64,000 bases of DNA from Bacillota bacterium (lineage in GTDB: Bacteria; Bacillota; Bacilli; Bacillales; Cytobacillaceae), in the NCBI GenBank assembly GCA_030705955.1, contig JAUZPL010000003.1, forward strand, positions 1-64,000. Reading direction: 5' to 3'. This document shows, piece by piece, positions 55,594 to 64,000 of this stretch. The notes beneath the pieces are model-generated. The model worked only from the letters and a program-made list of their open reading frames with translations. It did not search any database and was not told the origin of the DNA. A program made the position numbers and the translations under genes. Position 1 is the stretch's first letter. Each line of letters opens with the position of its first letter.

Positions 55594-57012
55594 TTAAAGT
55601 ACCTCCTGTGCAGCAAACTTACGAACATCAACAAAATGACCGGCAACCGCAGCAGCAGCAGCCATTTCAGGACTGACAAGATGGGTCCTTGCACCATTTC
55701 CTTGACGTCCTTCAAAGTTACGGTTGGAAGTGGAGGCACAGCGTTCACCAGTTGGAATGACATCATCATTCATTGCTAGGCACATACTGCAGCCAGCATC
55801 ACGCCACTCAAATCCTGCTTCAGTAAATACGGTATCTAAACCTTCTTTTTCGGCAGCTAACTTAATACTCATTGAACCTGGAACAACAATGGCTGTTACA
55901 GACGAATGCACCTTATGGCCATGGACAACCTTTGCAGCTTTTCGTAAATCGCTAAGCCTAGAATTTGTACAAGAACCGATAAAGACATGGTCAATTTTGA
56001 TACTTGTAATAGGCTGACCAGCTTCTAATCCCATATAGTCTAAAGCTCGCTTGATTTCTTCTCTTTCACTTGGCTTCTCCAAAAGGCTTGGATCTGGCAC
56101 AGAACCACTGACAGGAAGACCCATCCCAGGATTTGTACCCCAAGTTACTTGAGGTTCAATTTCTTCAGCTGCTATTTCTAATGTAAAATCGTATGCAGCA
56201 TCCTCATCGGAAGCAAGAAACTTCCATTTAGCAACTGCTTCTTCAAATTCATCATCTTTCGGGACATGTCTTCTTCCTTTCAAATAGGCAAAGGTTGTTT
56301 CATCAGGTGTAATGAGTCCAGCTCTTGCACCGGCCTCAATGGACATATTGCAAACTGTCATCCGTTCTTCCATTGAAAGGGCACGAATGGCTTCACCTGA
56401 GAATTCGATTACATATCCTGTTCCAAAATTAACTCCATATTTTGCAATAATGGCGAGAATTAAATCCTTTGCTGTAACACCTAAACCAAGTTTTCCATTG
56501 ACTTTGACATTTAATGTTTTTGGCTTTGATTGCCAAAGTGTTTGAGTTGCAAGAACATGCTCAACCTCACTTGTTCCAATTCCAAATGCTAAAGCACCAA
56601 ATGCCCCGTGTGTAGAGGTATGGCTATCACCGCAAACGATTGTTTTTCCAGGCTGTGTCAGTCCGAGTTCAGGACCAATAACATGGACAATTCCGTTATC
56701 AGGATGGTGGATATCTGCTAAGGAAACACCAAATTCTTCACAGTTGTTTTTTAATGTATCCATTTGTGTTTTTGAAATCAAATCTTTAATTACATGGCGC
56801 TCACGGGTTGGTACGTTATGATCCATCGTTGCGAAGGTTCGATCTGGGCGGCGTACTTTACGGCTGCTCATCCGTAGTCCTTCAAAGGCCTGGGGTGATG
56901 TTACCTCATGGACAAGATGTAAATCAATATAAAGTAAATCTGGCTTTCCATCCTCATGATGAACAACATGCTGTTCCCAAATTTTCTCGATAATGTTTTT
57001 TGGTTTCTGCAT
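55594..57012 (-). CDS. leuC: 3-isopropylmalate dehydratase large subunit
   Basis: [57 protein letters not shown]; start MQKPKN at 57012. Confidence 0.97.
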   Translation of the reverse strand: MQKPKNIIEKIWEQHVVHHEDGKPDLLYIDLHLVHEVTSPQAFEGLRMSSRKVRRPDRTFATMDHNVPTRERHVIKDLISKTQMDTLKNNCEEFGVSLADIHHPDNGIVHVIGPELGLTQPGKTIVCGDSHTSTHGAFGALAFGIGTSEVEHVLATQTLWQSKPKTLNVKVNGKLGLGVTAKDLILAIIAKYGVNFGTGYVIEFSGEAIRALSMEERMTVCNMSIEAGARAGLITPDETTFAYLKGRRHVPKDDEFEEAVAKWKFLASDEDAAYDFTLEIAAEEIEPQVTWGTNPGMGLPVSGSVPDPSLLEKPSEREEIKRALDYMGLEAGQPITSIKIDHVFIGSCTNSRLSDLRKAAKVVHGHKVHSSVTAIVVPGSMSIKLAAEKEGLDTVFTEAGFEWRDAGCSMCLAMNDDVIPTGERCASTSNRNFEGRQGNGARTHLVSPEMAAAAAVAGHFVDVRKFAAQEVL

Positions 57013-57087
57013 CGTTTTCTTCCTCACATTAATAGATTTAATTTATTTACAAATAGAACTTGTTATTAAACAAGAATTAATGTCTTT

Positions 57088-58194
57088 TTATGCATAGCAC
57101 TCTAAAATGCATGTAGATGCATTTTGTGACTTAATATAATCCACTACAAGCTTTGTCATTTCGGCAGTCCCTACCAATTGTCCTCCCGTAATTTGAAGAT
57201 CTGCTGTATGGAAGCCGGAATCTAGTACGGATTTAACAGCACTTTCTATAAGACTTGCTTCATTTTCAAGTTTAAAAGAATACCTAAGCATAAGGGCTGC
57301 TGATAAAATCATAGCAATTGGGTTTGCAATTCCTTTTCCAGCTATATCAGGAGCTGAGCCATGGACAGGTTCATAAAGACCAACACCGTCCTCACGAAGA
57401 CTAGCAGAAGGAAGCATTCCAAGGGAACCGGTTAACACGGAAGCTTCATCACTTAAAATATCACCAAACATATTTTCAGTTACAATCACGTCAAAATGAG
57501 AAGGGTTTGTAATAAGCTTCATGGCAGTGGAGTCGACCAAGGCATGTTCAACGGTAACATCAGGATATTGTGCCTTTTTTTCCTCCACAATTTCACGCCA
57601 AAGTTTGCTGGATTCAAGTACATTGGCCTTATCAACAGAGGTAAGGTGGTTCCTCCTTACTTGGGCTGCTTGAAAAGCTTTATCTACTATTCTTTCAATC
57701 TCTTTACGGGTATAAAAAAGGGTATCAACAACCGTATTCCCGTCATCTCTTCGTTCACTAGGTGTTCCAAAGTATAGACCGCTTGTTAGCTCACGTACGA
57801 TAAGTAAATCGCTGTCTTTTACAACTTCTTCTTTTAATGGAGAGGAATGTAATAGTTTCTTAAAACTTTTGATAGGTCTTAAGTTTGCAAATAAATCGAG
57901 GGCTTTACGGATTCCAAGTAATCCCCGTTCTGGGCGTAAGTGAGAAGGATTTTGATCCCATTTCGGACCACCAACAGCACCGAGTAAAACAGCATCAGCC
58001 TTTTTACATGCCTCAACAGTTGAATCTGGAAGAGGAGTACCGTATAGATCAATCGCTGTGCCGCCAATTTCATGAGTTTCGAAGTGAAAGGTGTGATGAA
58101 ATTCGTCAGCAATAGCATGTAATACCTCTTGTGCTGCCCCAATTACTTCTTTTCCGATGCCATCACCTGGCAGTAAGACAATCTGTTTTTCCAT
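57088..58194 (-). CDS. leuB: 3-isopropylmalate dehydrogenase
   Basis: LLPGDGIGKEV, LLGAVGGPKWD, LLIVRELTSGLYFG, GLYEPVHGSAPDIAGKGIANP. Confidence 0.97.
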   Translation of the reverse strand: MEKQIVLLPGDGIGKEVIGAAQEVLHAIADEFHHTFHFETHEIGGTAIDLYGTPLPDSTVEACKKADAVLLGAVGGPKWDQNPSHLRPERGLLGIRKALDLFANLRPIKSFKKLLHSSPLKEEVVKDSDLLIVRELTSGLYFGTPSERRDDGNTVVDTLFYTRKEIERIVDKAFQAAQVRRNHLTSVDKANVLESSKLWREIVEEKKAQYPDVTVEHALVDSTAMKLITNPSHFDVIVTENMFGDILSDEASVLTGSLGMLPSASLREDGVGLYEPVHGSAPDIAGKGIANPIAMILSAALMLRYSFKLENEASLIESAVKSVLDSGFHTADLQITGGQLVGTAEMTKLVVDYIKSQNASTCILECYA

Positions 58195-58208
58195 ATGGCT
58201 TTCCCCCT

Positions 58209-59752
58209 TTACAAATTGGCTGTTTCTTTTAAGTTTACTTTTTGATTAAAAAATAATCGGTTGACCGCATTCAAAAATGCTTTTGCGGATGCCTCCAGAA
58301 CATCCTGTGCAGATCCACGCCCATTGACAGGTGTTCCGTTGACGGTCATTTTAACATTGGCTTCAGCAAGTGCATCTCGCCCTTGACCAATTGAGTTTAA
58401 ATGAAAGTTGGTTAGATGGATTTCTTCTTTAATAAGTGCTTCCAATGTATTAAAGAGGGCTTCAACACTTCCCTTGCCAGTTCGGGCTGTTTCCACTTTG
58501 ATTCCTTCTGGTGTGGTCAATGCCACTGTTGCAGTAGGTAAATTGGCCGATCCATATTGTACTTGAAATGCTTGAAGTTCATATTTTTTCACATCGCTAA
58601 TATTAGTTTGAATATCTGTTAGGATCGTAAATAAATCTTCATCGGTTACCGTTTTCTTTTTATCAGTTAATTGTTTAAAGGAAGTGAAGGCTTCTAAAAG
58701 CTGATCTTCCGTAAATTCAAACCCTAATTGTTGAATTTTATCTTTAAAAGCATGCCGGCCTGAATGTTTTCCGAGTACTAAATCATTTGACTGAATACCT
58801 ACTAGTTCAGGGGTTATAATCTCATAGGTGGAAGCATGCTTTAACACACCATCCTGGTGAATTCCTGATTCATGGGCAAATGCATTTTTTCCTACAATCG
58901 CTTTGTTGGGGGAAATTACCATGCCCGTAAACCTGCTTACTAAATCACTTGTTCGTTTAATTTCTTTTAAAACGAGATTTGTTGTATATGGAAATTGATC
59001 GTTCCGAATAGTAAGACCAACTGCGAATTCTTCTAAAGCAGCGTTACCTGCCCGTTCACCAATCCCATTAATGGTTCCCTCGACCTGAGTTGCTCCATTT
59101 TTGATTGCAGCAAGAGAATTGGCAACAGCTAATCCTAGATCATCGTGACAATGGGCAGATAGAATCACCTTATCAATATTTGGAACATTTGCTTTTACAT
59201 ATTGGAACATCCTGCCATATTCCTCTGGAGTAGAAAATCCAACTGTATCTGGAAGATTAATAACGGTTGCCCCTGCATCAATGACCTTCTCAATAATTTT
59301 TACTAGAAAATCTAAATCGGACCTTGAGGCATCTTCAGCTGACCACTCTACTTGTGGAAACTTTTTTCTTGCATAGGAAACCATGTTGATTGCCAGCTGT
59401 GTGACTTCCTCAGGAGACTTTTTAAGCTTATATGTCATGTGGATAGGGGAGGTAGCAAGAAAAATATGCAATCTTGGGTCATGCCCCTCTTTTAATGCAT
59501 CCCATGCTATATCAATATCTGATTTTGTCGCTCTGGCAAGCCCAGTAACAGAAGCATTTTTAATCGTTCGGGCAATGGCTCTTACTGATTCAAAATCCCC
59601 TTGGGAGGAAGCCGGAAATCCGGCTTCCATAATGTCTACGCCAAACCGCTCAAGTTGCCTGGCAATTTCCACTTTTTCAAGCTGATTTAAGTTCACACCA
59701 GGGGACTGCTCACCATCACGTAGCGTTGTATCAAAGATTTGAATATGAGACA

Positions 59753-59753
<1 letters not shown>
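58209..59753 (-). CDS. leuA: 2-isopropylmalate synthase
   Basis: [56 protein letters not shown]. Confidence 0.97.
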
Positions 59754-60781
<1,028 letters not shown>

Positions 60782-60798
60782 TCATCCCTTCGAAAAGT

Positions 60799-61320
60799 TT
60801 ATTTTATTAGAGAATAAGAAGTTAACTCGGTTACATTTGGCTGGTGACCTCGTAAAAAGGCCGTTAGCCCAGTTCTGGCAAGCTCTTTAATACCATAGGG
60901 CCTAAGAAGCTCAATTATGGCATCGATTTTCTCCGGTTTCCCGGTTACTTGAACAGCTAAGCTGTCTTTGCTTACATCAATAATCGTTGCTCTGAATGGA
61001 TCAATCAGTCCATTGATTTCACTGCGAAGCTGGCTGCTGCTGGAAACTTTAATAAGAGCAAGTTCTCTGGAAACAATGGCTTTATCTGTGATATCAGAAA
61101 CCTTTAAAACATCAATTTGTTTGTTTAATTGTTTTGTGACTTGTTCCAGTCTTTGCTCATCTTCAACCTCTACTACAAGGGTCATTTTTGAAATTCCTTC
61201 GGTTTCAGTAGCTCCAACGGAAATACTCTCAATATTGAATTGTCTTCTTTGCAATAGGCCAGTTATCCGATTTAAGACACCACTATGATTCTGAACGGTG
61301 GCTGTTATTATTCTTTTCAT
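60799..61320 (-). CDS. ilvH: Acetolactate synthase small subunit
   Basis: ACT domain [28 protein letters not shown]; overlaps ilvB. Confidence 0.95.
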   Translation of the reverse strand: MKRIITATVQNHSGVLNRITGLLQRRQFNIESISVGATETEGISKMTLVVEVEDEQRLEQVTKQLNKQIDVLKVSDITDKAIVSRELALIKVSSSSQLRSEINGLIDPFRATIIDVSKDSLAVQVTGKPEKIDAIIELLRPYGIKELARTGLTAFLRGHQPNVTELTSYSLIK

Positions 61321-63041
61321 GGCTTTACTCCAATCATTTCATGAATTCCCTTTCCAGGGGCAATCATTGGATATACTTTTTCTTCCATTGGAATACGACA
61401 ATCCATTAATATTGGACCCTCATAGGAAATAAATTCTGGAAGCATCGAGACAAGATCTTCTGTTGATTCAACTTTCATTCCACGAATATGGTAGCTTTCT
61501 GCAAGTTTGACAAAATCGGGCTGGTTCGGGATTAAAGATTCTGAGTAACGATCCTTATAAAAGACCTCCTGCCATTGACGTACCATTCCTAGTGCGCCAT
61601 TATTCACAATAATGATCTTTACTGGAAGGTTCCTTTCTTGAATAACAGAGAGTTCTTGAAGGGTCATTTGAAATCCACCATCTCCAACAACTGCAACAAC
61701 AGTTTGATCCGGTGCAGCTAGCTGGGCACCAATTGCTGCCGGAAATCCATATCCCATTGTTCCAAGACCACCCGAAGTAATCCATTGATGTGGTTTTAGG
61801 AATGGGAAGTACTGAGCCGTCCACATCTGATGCTGACCAACGTCTGTAGTGATAATGGCATCTCCTTTTGTAACCTTGAAAAGTGCTTGAATAAGCCATT
61901 GTGGAGAGACTTCCTTTCCGGAAGATTTATACCAAAGTGGGAACTTTTCCTTTCTATCCATGAGTGTAGTTAACCACTCTTGATGGTTTGGTGATTCCTG
62001 CATTTGATTTTGCAGTTCAATTAAAGCCTCTTTAGCGTCAGCTACAATAGGAATGTGTGTCGTGATATTTTTGCCTATTTCAGCTGGATCGATATCAATA
62101 TGAGAAACCTTTGCATTTGGCGCAAATTGTTTAATATTTCCTGTTAGGCGGTCATCAAATCGTGCTCCAAAATTTATGAGTAAATCACACTCATACAATG
62201 CCATATTTGCAGTGTAAGTACCGTGCATCCCGCCCATTCCTAGAAAGAGGGAATGATCACCTGGGAAACTGCCCAATCCTAGGAGGGTGTTTACAACAGG
62301 AAGATTATGTTTTACAGAAAAATCAGTCAATTCTTTAGAAGCTTTCGCATGCAAAATGCCGGCTCCAGCAAGAATGACAGGTTTCTTAGCCTTAGTAAGT
62401 GATTCTGCAAGCTTCTTAATTTGCAGTGGGTTTGGCTTTGTTGTTGGCTGGTAACCGGGTAAAACAAAATCTACTTCACTTGTTTCTTCATATGAAATTT
62501 GTTGTGAAATATCCTTTGGAATATCAATAAGGACAGGTCCAGGTCGTCCTGTTGATGCAATATGGAATGCTTCCTTTACAATCCTTGGCAAGTCGGAAAG
62601 AGATTGAACTTGATAATTATGCTTCGTAATTGGTGTAGTGATGGCCATGACATCTGCTTCTTGAAAGGCATCTGTTCCAATTACACTTCTTGAAACCTGT
62701 CCCGTAAAGACAACCAGTGGTAAAGAATCCATCATTGCATCTAAAATTCCAGTGACAAGGTTGGTAGCACCTGGCCCAGAAGTAGCAATGACAACCCCTG
62801 GTTTTCCTGTAATTCTTGCATATCCTTCAGCAGCATGGATGGAGCCTTGCTCATGACGAAAAAGAATATGCTTAATTCGATTCTTTGCTCGATAGATAGA
62901 GTCATAGATAGGTAAGACAGCTCCACCTGGATACCCAAATAGGGTATCAACTCCTTCATTAACAAGTAGATCAATGAGAAGGTCTGCACCTGTTTTTGGT
63001 GCTGTACTTGCCTGAAATTCCAATTTCGCTTCAACTGTCAC
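61317..63041 (-). CDS. ilvB: Acetolactate synthase large subunit
   Basis: [46 protein letters not shown] start 63041 behind taggagggg. Confidence 0.96.
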   Translation of the reverse strand: MTVEAKLEFQASTAPKTGADLLIDLLVNEGVDTLFGYPGGAVLPIYDSIYRAKNRIKHILFRHEQGSIHAAEGYARITGKPGVVIATSGPGATNLVTGILDAMMDSLPLVVFTGQVSRSVIGTDAFQEADVMAITTPITKHNYQVQSLSDLPRIVKEAFHIASTGRPGPVLIDIPKDISQQISYEETSEVDFVLPGYQPTTKPNPLQIKKLAESLTKAKKPVILAGAGILHAKASKELTDFSVKHNLPVVNTLLGLGSFPGDHSLFLGMGGMHGTYTANMALYECDLLINFGARFDDRLTGNIKQFAPNAKVSHIDIDPAEIGKNITTHIPIVADAKEALIELQNQMQESPNHQEWLTTLMDRKEKFPLWYKSSGKEVSPQWLIQALFKVTKGDAIITTDVGQHQMWTAQYFPFLKPHQWITSGGLGTMGYGFPAAIGAQLAAPDQTVVAVVGDGGFQMTLQELSVIQERNLPVKIIIVNNGALGMVRQWQEVFYKDRYSESLIPNQPDFVKLAESYHIRGMKVESTEDLVSMLPEFISYEGPILMDCRIPMEEKVYPMIAPGKGIHEMIGVKP

Positions 63042-63129
63042 GTTATAACCCCTCCTAATGGAATATTTTTGTAAGCTTAGCAAAGAGCTATGCTGTAGTG
63101 AATAAAGTTGGTTCAGTTACTTTAGAAAG

Positions 63130-63470
63130 AGATTTTTCTCTCCCTTTCAAAAGAGAAAAGACCTTTCTCGTCCGAATAAACTACTAGTAATTAGCAGGAT
63201 AATCGGGGAGAAAAGGTCTTTCCTTTTCACGGTACCACCCGGTTTCTACAGTATTCTCACAAATACTGCCTCATGAAGCGTTCAAAAATAAATGCTTCTT
63301 TTGATAACAGGTATCCGAAAATGAATACCTGGCTAAGCCTAGTAGGGTAGAGACCGTTTCAGCCTAACACTCAGGGATGATGTCAGAATAAGTTGTAATG
63401 CCGGGCTTCCAGCAACCCCGGCTCTCTGTGAATACAATGACCTTATTCCTTTATTCCCGTCAACGATTTT
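63130..63470 (-). ncRNA. T-box leader upstream of ilvB
   Basis: Minus strand: AGAGAGCCGGGGTTGCTGGAAGCCCGGC stem I, GGGTGGTACCGTGAAAAGGAAAGACC T-box sequence, terminator arms GAAAAGACCTTTCTC/GAGAAAAGGTCTTTC. Confidence 0.92.
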
Positions 63471-63475
63471 TTGTA

Positions 63476-64000
63476 TTATATTTTCATAACCCCGCCAGTA
63501 TTGGCGCTAGTAACAAGTTTAGAGTATTTTGCTAGATATCCAGATTTTATTTTTGGCTCTGGCTTTTTCCAAAGTTTGCGTCGTTCTTCTAAGATTTCTT
63601 GATCTACAAGTAGTTCAATTGAACGAGTTTCTAAGTCAATTAGTATAGAATCCCCATTTTCTACTAAAGCAATTGGACCGCCTTCGGCTGCTTCGGGAGA
63701 AATGTGTCCGACTGAAATTCCACGACTAGCACCTGAGAAACGACCATCCGTTATTAAAGCAACTTCCTTATCGAGGCCACGTCCAGCAATCGCAGAGGTT
63801 GGTGCGAGCATTTCTGGCATTCCCGGACCGCCTTTTGGCCCCTCATAACGAATGACTACCACATGTCCGGCTTGAACGGTACCATTATTGATTCCTTCTT
63901 GTGCCTCGTCTTGAGATTCAAATATAATTGCTTTGCCTAGGAATCTCTTAATAGAGGGGTCTACTGCGCCAACCTTAATGACACTTCCATCTGGAGCAAT
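63476..64000 (-). CDS. ilvD: Dihydroxy-acid dehydratase, C-terminal part (continues past window edge)
   Basis: Frame is open to base 64000: [65 protein letters not shown]...[43 protein letters not shown]. Confidence 0.95.
   Translation of the reverse strand: MAPDGSVIKVGAVDPSIKRFLGKAIIFESQDEAQEGINNGTVQAGHVVVIRYEGPKGGPGMPEMLAPTSAIAGRGLDKEVALITDGRFSGASRGISVGHISPEAAEGGPIALVENGDSILIDLETRSIELLVDQEILEERRKLWKKPEPKIKSGYLAKYSKLVTSANTGGVMKI

Noticed and set aside
61600-61899. Many ORFs antisense to or out of frame with conserved genes in the track (e.g. 61600-61899 within ilvB, 746-1069 antisense to the transposase)
   Set aside because: They overlap strongly conserved coding sequence, have no RBS or family similarity and are typical shadow ORFs

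Overview
This 64 kb window looks like ordinary chromosome from a Bacillaceae (Bacillus/Neobacillus-like) organism. No tRNA, rRNA, CRISPR array or prophage was recognised. Contents in order: an IS1182-type transposase between two copies of a ~120 bp repeat; degV; a DppA-type peptide ABC operon with a MarR gene; a polysaccharide deacetylase; an lnrJKLMN-like two-component/ABC-2 export locus; a Crp/Fnr regulator, CPG-motif P-type ATPase and stand-alone HMA protein operon; an uncharacterised His-rich protein next to a second two-component system; a ytrA-like GntR/ABC operon; a TetR/MBL locus; an Ada-AlkA fusion with Ogt; a DEAD-box helicase; MATE, GNAT and permease genes; a complete ECF transporter; a PAS-GGDEF-EAL gene; an OYE-type reductase; a uracil/xanthine-type permease; several DUF families; and ilvD / T-box / ilvBHC-leuABCD. 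The strongest items are regulatory and structural. (1) A perfect TTGA-N6-TCAA box sits exactly at -41.5 of a predicted promoter for the FNR-like/ATPase/HMA operon, and the regulator has an FNR-type recognition helix. (2) A YtrA-type operator lies upstream of the GntR/ABC operon. (3) Paired palindromes sit in the promoter of a TetR/MBL operon. (4) A perfect TGTGA-N6-TCACA site lies upstream of a DUF3147 gene pair. (5) Two otherwise intact genes carry in-frame TGA codons. (6) A dispersed hairpin repeat occurs three times. (7) A 21-bp-period array may encode a Gly-Lys repeat micropeptide. I did not see an unmistakably new biological system; the FNR-like/CPG-ATPase/HMA operon and the His-rich protein/two-component locus are the best candidates for new biology.
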